Of a DNA stretch of 64,000 nt, positions 22,460 through 34,430 are shown in pieces. The DNA comes from Dactylorhiza incarnata. Its lineage: Eukaryota > Streptophyta > Magnoliopsida > Asparagales > Orchidaceae. Location: assembly GCA_033032865.1 (NCBI GenBank), contig JAWHQI010000016.1, positions 18,897,001 to 18,961,000 of the forward strand, written 5' to 3'. Made by a program: the position numbers and the translations under genes. Positions within the stretch are counted from its first letter, which is position 1. The number at the start of each line of letters is the position of its first letter. Under the pieces are notes generated by a model that was not told the origin of the DNA, searched no databases, and was given only the letters and a program-made list of their open reading frames with translations.

Positions 22460-22768
22460 GTTATAAGTGCCATGAGTGCACATTGTTTGTGTTATGACTG
22501 ATGATTAGCCTAAGGACGATAATCCCTACTTGAGAATGTGAATAAGATGAAAGGAGATTTGATATAGACGTACTTTTCTGCACCCACAGTTTTGTAGTTT
22601 GACAAGAAAAGACTTATATGTATGACATGCCGTTTACTTATCGAGAGATCACCACCACACATTAATGTTCTGATTTATGTGATAAGATAGGTACTATTAG
22701 AATGAGCTTTGTTGATCTTATTGGGTACTGCCTTGTTTGCGATGGATATTGGTTGCTTGCTATAGTTG

Positions 22769-23052
22769 CTATAACACCCCAAAATCCTTGTATGTTTTAG
22801 GGTATTATGGTCCTAAGGGGCCTAAGGAAGTCCCAAGAGTTTTGGGGACTATTTGGTGGGGTTTCAGAGGCCATGTAGATCCTGGTAGTGCAAAGTTAGT
22901 TACATATGGCCGTGCGTGACCAAACCGCATGATCATTTTTGGAATTTTTGGTGTGGGCTGACTTTATCATGCACACGGTCATGCACATATTAAACCATAT
23001 GATCATGTGGAGTACCGCTCGTGTGAATTAACTCACGCACTGTAGTGCATGC
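22769..23052 (+). mobile_element. LTR-like relic, left part
   Basis: Begins TATAACACCCCAAAATCC and has the same opening plan as 17899. It is cut at 23053 by the solo LTR, and the TSD pair CATGC (23048-23052) / CGTGC (34464-34468) shows that it continues at 34469. No coding sequence. Confidence 0.4.
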
Positions 23053-23126
23053 TGTAACACCCTGCCTGTACAAACAATATAACAATTGGTCCGACCGGGA
23101 CCCCACGCCATATTGTACACACAAGC

Positions 23127-24691
23127 TGAAAGTGCACGATGACTCCCGTGAGTATTCACTAGAGGGGTGTGAATAGAGATTTAAAAAATTTTCACTAATA
23201 AGTGCACATAAAATCAATACTAATTACTAGGCATCCAGAATTCCAACCAGAATAAATATAATCACAGAATAATGGAAATAATTAAGAGACAAGCATAGAA
23301 AATTTCATAATACAGAAGACACAAGAGGTATAGTGGTTCTCCAAAATTTGGGTACTCCACTCTTCTACCACCTTGGTAGGAATACACAATCAGAGTGCCA
23401 AAGTCTTTTAATAAGGAGGCTCTTAGAACCAGGAACTAGGTCTTTTGATAAGGAGACTCTTAGAATCAAACTAGATCTTTTGATAAGGAGATATTGAATC
23501 AAACCAGATCTTTTGATAAAGAGATCTTAAACCAAACTGGATCCTTTGAAGATGGATTCTTAGAACTCTTTACTCAATTTACAGAAATAATAAATAGAGT
23601 AATAAGAAGAAGAAGTGTATTCTTCTGATTTGAATCCTCTTTTAGTAGTCACTGAGGATTCTAGGTATGAAGTGTTCTGGATCCTTTATAAGAGAATGAA
23701 TCCTTGCTTAGAACAAGATGCAAGGATTATAAGAACATTGATCCATTCTTGATCTCTGTATCCTTTGTATGCTTCTTTCAGAGATAGAGGAAGAAGAAGC
23801 TTTCTGCAGCTTGTGGAAAATGAAATGTTGTACAAAGATCTATTGGGTAGGCTGAGAGAGAGAAAGAGAAAGAGAGAGATCAACCGAAGTCGAAGCAGAA
23901 GAATATTAGCCTTCCCCTTTTTGAATTCTGTGTGTATATATTCTTTTGTCGATTTAATTGAATTGGAGAAGAATGACTTTTCTTTTATGTTCCTTCACCA
24001 GTTGAAATGCCCAAGAAAAATTATTGCTCTCTTTCTATCTATGTTGACAACCCGCCAATATCCTTCCAATTTCATCACTTTTTATCTCTAGAATTATTCT
24101 CTCTTCTTGTACATGTGCGACTCTTTATAATTCAAATATCTTCCATATATACCTTCTGAATAATCATCAGAATCTATTCCAGGAAGTTTCCAAATCTTTC
24201 AATGTATTCGACGTTGCGTCGAATAACTTCTGAATTCATATTGATGTAACTTCAAATTCTACTAGAAGAAACTTTGAAATCTTTCTCAGCATTGAATTGA
24301 ACGATGATATCGACGTTGCGTCAATTCCTTATCGACGTATCCGTCGAGATAAAAAACGTAGAATTCAAACTCTAACTTCTGCTTCGAATACCATTTGATG
24401 TTGCGTCTACTTACAATGAAGCATCGACTGCCAGTTTGAGTTATTTTACTTCTATTCGAAGTTACTTCGACTTTCAATCGAAGCTACGTCGACTTCTTTT
24501 CGACGCAGATTTAACTCAACTGGATTTTGATCTCCTTTTGACTAGACTTTGACACTATAAGATGAATATGTAATCCTAGGACATCTAAAGACCATATTAC
24601 CCCAACTATACAACATAGGTAATAAATCCTAGAGAAAGAAATCACTTTTACAGAATTTGTAAGATAAATGAAGTGAATGTTTTTTCCAACA
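23127..24691 (-). repeat. 3' LTR of the gag/ORF2 element
   Basis: TGAAAGTGCACGATG ... TTTTTTCCAACA, 1565 bp, aligned end to end with 29059-30639. It contains GATCTTTTGATAAGGAG repeats (23400-23530) and a cluster of GACGTTGCGTCGA / TCGACGCA words (24205-24510). Confidence 0.95.
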
Positions 24692-24708
24692 ATCTCCCCC
24701 TATTTAAC
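24692..24708 (-). promoter_or_regulatory. polypurine tract of the gag/ORF2 element
   Basis: Minus-strand AAATAGGGGGAGATT immediately before the 3' LTR. Confidence 0.75.
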
Positions 24709-24930
24709 TTAACAAATTTTATAGAATTTTTAAGTGATTTCAATATATTAAAAAATAAAATAATATACATCAAAGTATATGTTAAAAGATGACAATATAA
24801 ACTGAGAATTTTCTGAAATGAAATTTGAGAAACTTCTGAATAAGGAAATGATTGTCCACCATAATTGTATCTCAGATATATGCACTGATGAATTATAAGA
24901 GTAGTTTTAGACTTTTTTCTCACCTAATTG

Positions 24931-26421
24931 TTACTGATCTTTGTGTTTGGGAGAAGCTTTTCTGTTTCTAGAAAAGAAATGTGTTGTCACATTTCTTTGT
25001 GGAAATTTGAGAGGCTCCTCCTCCTCCTCCTCAGTAGTCCTGATAGAATTTTTCTATTCCTCCTCCTCAGCAGATTTGTCAGCATCTTTTTGAAGCTCCC
25101 CCTAAATATATGCAACATCTTCAGTAATATGAACAACTTCATTAGCAATTGTAGTAACTTACTTTAGAATCTGTTCTTCAGCTGTGAGGAGCTCAGGCAA
25201 CTCCACCTAGATCTGTGCAGGCATTTCAGGAGCAAGAACTGAACCATCTGTAGCAGGCACTTCCTCCTCTTGAATAGTCTCCCCCTTCTAAACCTTACTG
25301 TCAAGTGAGGTTAATAAAGATCTTGTTATGTTGGAGTAAGATATCAGTGTGTTGATTGCATATATTGACTCATTTGTTTCTTTTATTTCAGTTTCCATCT
25401 GAGTATATTTTCTTTGAAACTTCCTTGAATGTGTATTTGGCAACACAGAGAATTTCACAGTGGCCAGATTCACTGCTTTAGATATTTCCTATTCAATGTC
25501 AATGAATGGGGTTGCATGGGGCGAAGAAGGTGGAGGAGAAGTTTGTTCTCTAAAATTAGGAAGAGGTGTTGCAGTAGTAGGTTGAAGAGGAATGTCTAAC
25601 ATCGGTTGTACATCAACTGATACCAGATGAGGAGCCCGATCTATTTATACATCAACTGATGTATCGGGCATTTAGGATCCTTGTTCTTTAACAACTGGAG
25701 ATGAGGGAGGAGATGGTGGAATTTGTCCAGGCTTCAGAATTTGTCAGGTCCACTTGAAGAAAATCCCTATATTAATTCTTTTTCCAGGAGGTATGTGCAC
25801 TCCTTTGGATCTGCATACCACCGGATAGTGGTGATATAACACTTGACTCATAATCCTCATATATGAATTCTCTTTATGATCTTACTTGTGACCGATTAGC
25901 TTCAAGAGGCACCTCCCCCAGTGAATTCTTTTGTTCAGGACCAACACACCAATTATTTGTAGTTGTTGTTTGGGAATAACATCGTGAGCAGAGATTTTAA
26001 ATAGTAAGACCTTGCCTACTATGTCAGCCAGGAACCTATATTCTTCAGAGAAATCATTATTCTTGAGATTGATCACTTTTTCTTTATTAAAGTTCATGAT
26101 CTGCAGTGCTTGTTGAGTTTCCTCCACCGCCAGTTCAGATGAATCCTCACTTACTGGTAAGTCAAAGGTGAGATTCAGCAATTCCTCAGTAATGTGGATA
26201 TTATTATCAGAAATTCTCCCTCGAAGAGACCCATCCTCGTCAATATGAATATTATCTTTCAGCTATGTCAATTTAAAATTATGTATCTTGCTTCTGGTGG
26301 AGATTAATTTGATGAGTCCAGTGGTTTTGAATAGGCCTAAAATTCCTTTAAAGTTCTCTACAACAGCATTGAAGGAAGCCATGTTGAAATCAAAACCGGA
26401 ATTAACTTTTGGAGGCGCCAT
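24931..26421 (-). pseudogene. unrecognised second ORF (about 496 codons) in place of pol
   Basis: Minus-strand frame from ATG at 26421 (MAPPKVNSGFDFN) to TAA at 24933, continuous except for at least eight stop codons, several being CAG/CAA/CGA transitions (e.g. TAG at 26263-26265). An N-terminal globular region includes LNLTFDLPVSEDSSE, EEYRFLADIVGKVLLFK and VLNKRIHWGRCLLKLIG. It is followed by a Pro-rich stretch (PGQIPPSPPSSP), a Lys/Glu coiled-coil-like segment (RKFQRKYTQMETEIKE) and an acidic tail. The IHWGRCLLKLI...YMRIM region faintly recalls the 'putative plant transposon protein' domain found in extra ORFs of some plant retroelements, but I cannot confirm it. No retroviral enzyme motif is present. 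A CT-rich tract and TTTGCAG lie just before the ATG. Confidence 0.6.
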
Positions 26422-26530
26422 TGAATGTACCTGCAAACACAAACTAGAGAGGAAGAAAGAAGGGGAACAAGAACGGAAGAGAGCAAGAGAAAGAGAGAGA
26501 GAGAGAGAAAATTCGAAAACGTGAAAAGAT
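26422..26530 (-). promoter_or_regulatory. CT-rich tract and splice-acceptor-like site before ORF2
   Basis: On the minus strand a long pyrimidine tract ((CT)n at about 26475-26512) is followed by TTTGTGTTTGCAG and, 8 bases later, ATGGCG. This could be a 3' splice site for a spliced ORF2 mRNA, or a plant 5' UTR-type CT patch. Confidence 0.4.
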
Positions 26531-26589
26531 CTAACAATTGTGTTGCTTTAAGAAGATCATTCATCTTAGCTTAGGGTTTTAATCAAAGC

Positions 26590-26860
26590 AACGTCGAAAG
26601 GAAATAGATTCAGCGCACCAAAATAAGTCGAGGTAGATTCTAGAAGCAAATACCGCGCTCGCTCAATATGTCGTCGTTGCGTCGAGTGATAATCCACGTG
26701 ACTTCAAATTCATGCAACAACTATTAAGTCGACGCATGCGTCGATATGAATTTGATGCCGCGTCGATTGCTATTTGAATTAACTATCCCAGGTAGATCTC
26801 AAAACTGGCGTCAAGTAGAAATCAACGGTGCTTCGAATTCTATTCGACACAGCTCTGAAT
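26590..26860. repeat. internal cluster of CGACG/GCGTCGA words
   Basis: AACGTCGA, GTCGTCGTTGCGTCGA, GTCGACGCATGCGTCGA, GCCGCGTCGA and similar words, the same vocabulary as in this element's LTRs. Confidence 0.8.
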
Positions 26861-26869
26861 AAACATTTG

Positions 26870-27829
26870 AATTTCCTTCAAACAATTTTGTTGTTTTCCC
26901 AGCAATAGATTTTTATTGAAAATAGGATTTGCTAGATAATATATGTAAATTAGAAAGCTCCATTAAGGTGCTTAGAGAAGAGATCACCCCTTTGATTATC
27001 AATAGTTGCACATTGAAGGGTTAATTTCCCTTTTTATACATTGACTCTGAGAAAGGGACCCTAAGTTTACCTGCACATGAAATTCAAACATTAGAGGGTA
27101 TCCCGGTTACATTGGGCCCTTTGCTTTTACAATTGTAGGGTGATATGAAAGAGTAGAGTGGTCTTTCATTATACACTTTTGGATGACAGAGAATTAGTCT
27201 ATCAAACCAAGACATGTTTGCTTGGTACTGGAAATTTGCATAAAATTTATCTCTGTATAATAAATCAGCAGAATGCCTAATGATTTATCTTTTGTTTTTT
27301 GATTTTTGGTTGTTGTTCATTAGTTTTTCTAAGGAATTTTTGCCTAGAATTATTTTCTTATTATTAAGATTCACCCTATTAAATATAATAACTTTATCAG
27401 GATGATTATTTAGTTCTTCACACATTTCACTGATTTCATTTACTTGGTTTTTACTAGGTCTAACAAATACTACTGGAATTTTCCAAGATGCTTTGCTGGA
27501 AGTTACAGTACTAGTTGATGGCTCTGCTCCTAAATCAAGATATTTGAATCTCTTAGAGAGATTCTCTGAGATATCCTATAGCTTTTGACTTCTTCCATTG
27601 AGAGAATCTTCAAAGTCTCTTGCCATGATAAGCTCTTCCTTAATTGTTTGATTTTCAGCATTCAATCTATCTATTTCTTTTTTTCTCATATACCTTACTC
27701 CTTAATTCATAATTATCAGAATATTCATCATCTTCCTTAAGATCTTCTAATTCTTTTCTAAGTGTTTTAATTTCTTTTTGAGCTTTTAGATGGTCATTGC
27801 AAAATTCCTTAAAACAATTTTTGAATTAG
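26870..27829 (-). other. weakly coding linker between gag and ORF2
   Basis: Broken minus-strand frames in a Lys/Asn-rich segment (e.g. ARDFEDSLNGRSQKL near 27600, WKIPVVFVRPS near 27480). It may be the C-terminal part of a long gag or a decayed spacer. No catalytic motif was seen. Confidence 0.4.
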
Positions 27830-28973
27830 AAAAATCAAAGTCATCAAAGAGAGATACCTGATCTTCCTCACAGGAATCTTCCAATGCCATTAGGAAGGCT
27901 TCCTCAGCAGCAGTTTCTTCTTCACTTTCAGATGAAGAGCTTGACTCAGATTCTGAGTCACTCCAAGTTTCAGCTATGAAACATCTTCCTTCCTTCTTGT
28001 CCTTCTTTCTGAAGGACTGCTTCTTGTGCTCCTACTTACTGCTTTTATCCTTCTATTCTTCTGTACATTCAGGAGCAGTGTGCCCTGTCTTTCTACAGGC
28101 AAATCAAATTACCTTTTGTTTGGAAGTCTTATCAAACCTTGACTTGCATGAGCTCCTGTCCCTTCTTTTGAAGTCTGTAGTTTTTACCCACCTTCTGAAC
28201 CTTCTGGACAAGAGATTAAACATCTCTTCTTCAAAATTAGAAGGCTCTTCTTCAGCTGCCTTTAATGTTATGGTCCTTTCTTTGGGAGTTGAGACTTTCT
28301 CCTTTTCTTCTGTCTCATCTCTACTTTTCAGCAGCAGCTCATACAAATTAAGCTTGCCAAGTAGGGCATCTGTGGAGATCTCCTCATGACACCTTGACTC
28401 TCTAATGACCTAGATCCTTGATTCCCAAGTGCTTGAGAAGCACATGAGCAACTTGTCATTTATCTCAGTCAATGAGATCTCCATGTCCAGTCCTTTGGGC
28501 TCATTAATTATGATGCTGAACCTTTCATACATTTCTGCAACATTTTCTTAATATTTCTTCTGATAGTTCTCATATTGGGATATGAGAAGGGACTTTCTAT
28601 CCTACCTTTCATCAGAACTTCCTTCAACTAATCTAGGTAGTTAATCACAAATTTCTTTGGCGGATTGGCATTCAACCACTTTTTGAAATATGCCATCTGA
28701 CATAGTTGATACCAAGATATCCATAGCCTTAGCATCATAGGCTTTTACTTTCTTCTTAGCTTCAGTCCACTCAGCTCTGGGAACTAGTTCTTGTGTTGAA
28801 GTCCCACAAGCATCCTTTCTACATGGCATTGAAGGACCTAACAATACAACATTAAAGATGTCCTCAACAATAGAGTTCATGTATAATTTTATTCTGACCT
28901 TCTACAGTGTAAACTTATTCAAATTACACAATGTTGGTCTAATGGATGCATAAACCTTAGAACTCATTTTCAT
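27830..28973 (-). pseudogene. gag: copia-type gag, broken
   Basis: Minus-strand frame from ATG at 28973 (MKMSSKVYASIRP). Capsid segments EDIFNVVLLG, AEWTEAKKKVKAYDAKAMDILV and FQKVVECQSAKEIC (copia UBN2-type gag), a helical region ending ...LLGKLNLYELLLK, a basic region RRFRRWVKTTDF, then a zinc knuckle whose first Cys codon is a stop (TGA) followed by ACRKTGHTAPEC, and a Ser/Glu-rich tail (SDSESESSSSSE). At least four other in-frame stops are present. Related to the fragment at 15660-16250. Confidence 0.75.
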
Positions 28974-29046
28974 AAAAATTCTTTTTAAAAAAATGAGCGA
29001 GGGGATCTTTTGATCAAGGTGTTAACCTTTTTCTGATCAACCTCCC

Positions 29047-29057
29047 TCTGATACCAA
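29047..29057 (-). promoter_or_regulatory. primer-binding site of the gag/ORF2 element
   Basis: Minus-strand TTGGTATCAGAGGG directly inside the 5' LTR. Confidence 0.85.
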
Positions 29058-29058
29058 C

Positions 29059-29540
29059 TGAAAGTGCATAGTGACTCCCCTGAGTATTCTCTAGAGGGGG
29101 GGGGTGAATAGAGATTTAAAAACTTTTCACTAATAAGTGCACAAAAAATCAATCCTAATTACTAGGCATCCAGAATTCTAACCAGAATAAATATAATCAC
29201 AGAATAATGGAAATAATTAAGAGACAATCACAAAAAGTTTCACAACACAGAAGACACAAGAGCTATAGTGGTTCCCCAAAATCTGGGTACTCCACTCTTC
29301 TACCACCTTGGTAGGAATACACTATCACAGTGCCTGAGTCTTTTGATAATGAGACTCTTAGAACTAGGAACCGAGTCTTTTGATAAGGAGAATTTTAGAA
29401 CCAAACCAGATCTTTTGATAAGGAGATCTTGAACCAAACCAGATCTTTTGATAAGGAGATCATGAACCAAACTGAATCCTTTGAAGAGGGATTCTATAAA
29501 CTCATTAGTCAATTTACAAAATAAGAAATAGAGTAAGCAG

Positions 29541-29571
<31 letters not shown>

Positions 29572-30639
29572 GTAATCTTCTAATTTGAATCCTCTTTCAG
29601 CAGTCACTGAGGATTTTAGGCACTAAGTGTTCTGGATCCTTTATTAGAGAATAAATTATTCCTTGCTTAGAAGAAGATGCAAGGATTATAAGAGCACTGA
29701 TCCAGTCTTGATTTCTGTATTCTTTGTATGCTTTTTTTAGAGATAGAGGAATAAGAAGCTTTCTGCAGCTTGTGGAAAATGAAATGTTGTACATTGATCT
29801 GTCGGGTAGGCTGAGAGAGAGAGATCAACCAAAGCAGAAGCAGAAAAATTATTAGTCTTCACCTTTTTGAATTCGGTGTGTATATATTCTTCTGTTGATT
29901 CAATTGAATTGGAGATGAATGACTTTCCTTTTTAGATGCTTCTCTAGTTTGAATGTCCAAGAAGAATTATTGCTCTATTTCTATCTATGTTGACAGCCCG
30001 TCAATATCGTTTCAATTTCATCACTTTTGAATCTCTTAAATTATTCTTTCTCTTCTTATACATGCGCGACTTGTTATAATTCAAATATCTTCCATATATA
30101 GCTTCTGAATAATCATAAGAATCTATTCCAAGAAGTTTCCAAATCATTGACTTTTTTCGACGTTGCGTCGAATAACTTCTGACTTCATATCGACGCACCT
30201 TCGAATTCTACTAAAAGCAACTTCAAAATCTTCCTCAGCTTTGAATTGAACTCTGCTTTCGATGTTGCGTTGATTCCTTTTCGACGTATCCGTCGATATA
30301 AAGAACGTAGACTACAAACTTTGACTTTGTCGAATACCATTCGATGTTGCGTCGACTTTCAATGAAGCGTCGACTACCAGACTGAGTTATTTTTACGTCT
30401 ATTCGAAGTTTCTTCCACTTACAATCGAAGCTGCGTCGACTTCTTTTCGACGCAGATTTAACTCAACTGGATTTTTATCTCCTTTTGACTAGACTTTGAC
30501 ACTCTAAGGTGAATATGTCATCCTAAGACATCTAAACATCATATTACCCTCACTATGCGACATAGGTAATAAATCCAAGAGAATGAAATCACTTTTACAG
30601 AATTTGTAAGATAAATCAAGAGGTTGTTTTTTTCCAACA
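29059..30639 (-). repeat. 5' LTR of the gag/ORF2 element
   Basis: TGAAAGTGCATAGTG ... TTTTCCAACA, 1581 bp. It has the same CGACGTTGCGTCGA word cluster at 30155-30460 and GAT-AAGGAG repeats at 29335-29470, plus a (GAA)n run at 29541-29570. A TATATA motif near 29880-29888 (minus strand) is a candidate TATA box. Confidence 0.95.
29541..29570. repeat. (GAA)n microsatellite
   Basis: Ten uninterrupted AAG/GAA units, present in one LTR and much shorter in its partner (near 23608), so it expanded after insertion. Confidence 0.95.
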
Positions 30640-32274
30640 CAAGCTAAGAGTTATATGATGATAAATAGAATGACCATAGATACATAAGAGTATATAAGCG
30701 CTAGCAGAAGCATTGATTAAAGCAAATATATAGAATGTCCACCTACTCAAGAAGGTTTATAAATATAGTTCTCGCCTTAAGGCCTTACCTTCAATAAATG
30801 TCTCAAACTCTAATCGTGACAAGCATACATTAGCATGCTATCTGACAAAATATGAAAAAGCAGTAAAGAGTTTGTCCTTCGAGGGACAGCACAGCTTTGG
30901 TCTTCAGTCCGCTACTTCCCGCTCGGCTCACCAGCACCTGCACCATCCACAAATAAAAGGTAAACGAGGGCCAGCTATGAGCTGAGTATTAATCACATAA
31001 CAATCCCACCCCTCGACCATTCTAGCAGGCTCCAGGGAAGCGCACCACTCACATGCAAGCATGTCGCAAATGCAATATGTAATATAATAAAGAAAGTGCA
31101 TCTACTCTGCACAAGGTGAGGTTTCAAGCACAATCAATCTTCTAGGTTGAGCATCTAAGAAAGGGGAACCTACGTATGCAAATGATGTCAGTTGGGTTCA
31201 CCCGGAGGTTCCCCACAACTGCCTAAGCAAATTCTTATGAGGCTAACATAACATTAATTCATCATATCACAAATGTGGGTACTCACGACCATATGTTTCA
31301 TGCACTCAAGACATGTTTCCAATATACTCTCACACGAGTACTACCACCAATCTAAGTTATGAAACTTAGTTATCTCTTGAGCAATTACTAATTGGAGAAA
31401 ACCATCCTAAACTAGTCTCTCCCATGATATATCAGCATACCAGAGCTTTAACCTCAAGTTGAACTGCATGGTGCGGGTTCGGTTCAGCTTGTTCCCGTTG
31501 CTCAAATCACCGTAACTTACATCATGATGCATGTGCAGCTTTACCTTGTCCCGTGCACGTTTAACACATAAAAGATCTATCAAAATATCTATCTATGCAC
31601 CTAATCCATACAAAAGGACTTAGGCTTCACAAGAATAACCAATGTAGGAGGTCCAAGTCAACTCCACTACAAGTATGTGGTGAAGGTTTACATTCAACCG
31701 CATCGTTTAACATATACAAGTGCTACCAAAGTATCTAGCTATGCACCTAATCCTTACAAGTGGACTTAGGCTTCACAAGCACTACCAACATAGGAGGTCC
31801 ATGTCAACTCCATTACGAATCTATGGTAATTTTTTGCATTCGACTACATTGCAATCATGGGAATTCCGTTAGTTACTCCAAGAGACACCTATATCTTATG
31901 TCCCATAACAATATGAAATATTCCACGGAGTCATTCTCCGGCATGCATTCTAGGCTTAACCTAAATGCAACATCACAATCAAGCATCACCAATCCGGGCT
32001 AACGGCTACTAGTAGTGTTAGTTTAGGATGTTGTTTAATCACCTAGAGGGGGGACTGAATAGGCGTTTCAAATATTATAGTATACTTTTACTTAATAACT
32101 GTTTTTCTTAGGGATATAATTATACTTGAAGCGCACCACAGAAAATACACAATGATTTATAGTGGTTCCCCTAGATAATGTATCTAGAGCACTCCACTGT
32201 CCCTCTGCGCCTATCTAGCAGTATGCTAGAATCAGCAAACTCCCCCCAAAACTCAGATCTACTTCACAAATCTT

Positions 32275-32485
32275 AAAACTCAGGCACACATGCCCTACAA
32301 CTTAGGCCCTCAAGCCCTACAAACTTAGGCCTTCAAGCCCTACAAACTCATGCCCTCAATACCTACAAAATCAAGCCCTCAAGCCCTACAAACTCAGACC
32401 CTCAAGCCCTACAAACTCAGGACCTCAATCCCTACAAACTCAAGCCCTCAAGACTTAAAAACTCATGCCCTCAAGCCCTACAAGA
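32275..32485. repeat. tandem array of CCCTCAAGCCCTACAAACTC units
   Basis: About eight copies of a ~25-bp unit (CTCAAGCCCTACAAACTCAG) with point changes, inside the solo LTR. Confidence 0.9.
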
Positions 32486-32989
32486 ATGAATAAGATACAA
32501 TATTGAAGAACACTTAACCTAGTGAAGAAAATGTTGGCTAGTTCTTCTGGGGCCAGATGCTGACGACCTCTAGACTTGAAGAGAAAACGATATAGATCTT
32601 ATCTTAGAGAGCACAATCTTCTCTTCAATCCTTTCTTCAATCTGGAACACATCTTATCAGTTGATGTTGCCCGACTAAGACTTAGAGAACAAAGATCAAG
32701 AGAGTGTTGTTCTCGAGAGATTGTTCCTTCTTCGCATAACTGATTTTACTGTTCGATTGATTCGTATGTATTTTGTGTTCTTTATTAGGGCAAACACTTA
32801 TACTTTTCATATAATTGAGGGACCGTATAGCGGTCTACTCAGATGTCTTTTAAGTGTTATAGGCCCATTCCTTAATGACATACGCTGATTGGACCATCAG
32901 GCGACGACATTAAATGTAAACAATATGTTTCAAAATGTCTTGGTCTGTCTTGATGATATTAGCAACATCTCGACGACAGAGCTGGCCGT

Positions 32990-33620
32990 CATGATGATCC
33001 ATCTTGAACTTGGACAATTCTTTAAATCTTCTTAAAACTTATACTGAGAAGGATATCTCGACGATACGGGATATTACAGCTATGCTAGTACTCACGGCGA
33101 CATGAAGTCATCTCAATGATGTCGTCGTGAACATCTTGGCGAATTGTGGTCTTCTCATTGATATAATCACGAGCATCCTGACTTATCGTCGATATCATCG
33201 GGATCTTCCAGACGATAAGGAAGACTTCAGCTGCAAAAAGTTTCTATGATATCTGTCTTAGTCTTCTCGATGACAGGGCTTTTTCCCGATGATGTCGTAG
33301 GCTTAGCCAAATACTTAACTCAAGTCTTCTGAAGAGCTTCATCATGCCAGACTTCTCAACGTCATCTTCTTTTGATACTTGTTAACACGACGATAATATG
33401 ACTTGGTTTTAACATGATGATATTGTGACTAGGTTGATTATTCTTGTTCTTACAACGATATCATCTTGTGTACTTTGTTGACACAAGGATATTGTCGTTG
33501 TGTTATCCTTTTATGTCATGACGATTAATGACTTGTTCTCCTGCTGATCTCTGCGAGTAGTCTTAAGGATATATACTTAGTTCGACGATATGTCCAGTCC
33601 TTCTCGACGATTTTGGACTT
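32990..33620. repeat. CGACGAT/TCGTCG word cluster
   Basis: TCTCGACGA, CGATATCATCG, TCGTCGTGA, GACGATAAGG and related words recur through the middle of this solo LTR. Confidence 0.65.
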
Positions 33621-34174
33621 ATAGAGATTAGAGAAGTACTGGACATACAGTCTATTCTCTCCATTTATAAATAGAGCATTACATCAAATACATAGTGCTT
33701 TTATCATTGACCTGAACACTTCTTCAAATCTGTAATATTGCTGGGCACTGTTCCCAACAGGTAGGCTTCACACAAAATGCCTAAATCCGTACGTCTACCA
33801 GATTTCTATATGCAATAAAAGCCGGGGATGGACATAATCGACCCAGAGTTCCAAAGAATTAAAGGGAGTTTTGCACTTCACTAATTGAGTCAGATGGAAT
33901 TGACCGCTGCAGGTTCCTCTCCGTGAATCTAGACTCGACTCGCGATTCGGAGCTTCAAAGCTCCTATAATGGCTGAAAAGGACTTTTCTTCCTCTTTGAC
34001 TTTCTTCTTTCTCAGCTTGGAGAGAGAAAAACTAAGGTAAAAGTGACCTAAAGACTTATCCTCAGCCATATTTAACCTTTTGGATAGTTGTTATCCAAAA
34101 GACATGAGTTCCAAGAAGGTTTGACGGAAGAAATCCCGAAATTCGTGAAACAAATTCCATCTGTCTGCAAAAAA

Positions 34175-34430
34175 TGTCGACTAGACCTCTAGTCGACATG
34201 CCGGTATCTGCTTGTGTCGACTAGAGCTTGTCGACTTAATCTCTAGTCGACAAGCCTATATCTGTTTGTGTCGACTAGAGCTAGTCGACATGCAGCTTAT
34301 GTCGACTAAACCTTTAATCGAGATGGCTGGCTTCCTTCAAGCCGACAAACAGCATATGTCGACTAAACCTCCAATCGACTTGTTGACTTCTTCTAGTCGA
34401 TTTTGCTGACTTTTTCAAGTCGATTTTGCT
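34175..34430. repeat. GTCGACTAG...CTAGTCGAC palindromic repeat cluster
   Basis: At least eight copies of GTCGACTAGA or TCTAGTCGAC, often paired as inverted repeats, near the U3 end of the solo Tekay-type LTR. The equivalent position in 19979-22459 has different words. Confidence 0.9.

Larger units (their letters stand above)
17899..22768 (+). mobile_element. gypsy-type LTR-like relic, interrupted by a solo LTR
   Basis: Begins TGTAATACCCTA and shares layout and words with the LTR-like relic starting at 22769 (opening block, ACCATG/CATG-rich U3, purine-rich GAGAAAGGGAGGAGAGAAGG leader at 18420-18450). It is interrupted at 19979-22459 by a solo LTR with TSD GTTAT and seems to resume at 22465-22768. 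No PBS or coding region was identified, and the right end is uncertain. It could be a long solo LTR or an LTR plus untranslated leader. Confidence 0.35.
23127..30639 (-). mobile_element. copia-like element with gag and an unknown ORF, no pol, minus strand
   Basis: LTRs 23127-24691 and 29059-30639 (minus strand TGTTGGAAAA ... CACTTTCA). TSD CAAGC at 23122-23126 and 30640-30644. The PBS lies beside 29059 and the PPT beside 24691. The 4.4-kb interior has a broken gag, then ~1.3 kb of weakly coding sequence, then a second ORF of ~496 codons. No protease, reverse transcriptase, RNase H or integrase motif is visible. It is probably a non-autonomous element with its own accessory protein. Confidence 0.85.
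32016..33760 (-). mobile_element. solo LTR, copia type
   Basis: TGTTAGTTTAGG ... GTTCCCAACA (1745 bp) with TSD AGTAG at 32011-32015 and GGTAG at 33761-33765. The CCTAGAGGGGGG...GAATAGG block at its left end is that of copia LTR 3' ends, hence minus orientation. The flanks join the solo Tekay LTR smoothly (compare 21150-21190). No internal region. Confidence 0.8.

Noticed and set aside
27976..28389. 137-codon plus-strand frame
   Set aside because: Antisense shadow of the gag on the minus strand (Ser/Leu-rich reverse of Glu/Lys codons).
34175..34430. CRISPR-like repeat array
   Set aside because: Repeats are imperfect palindromes with irregular short spacers in a plant LTR.
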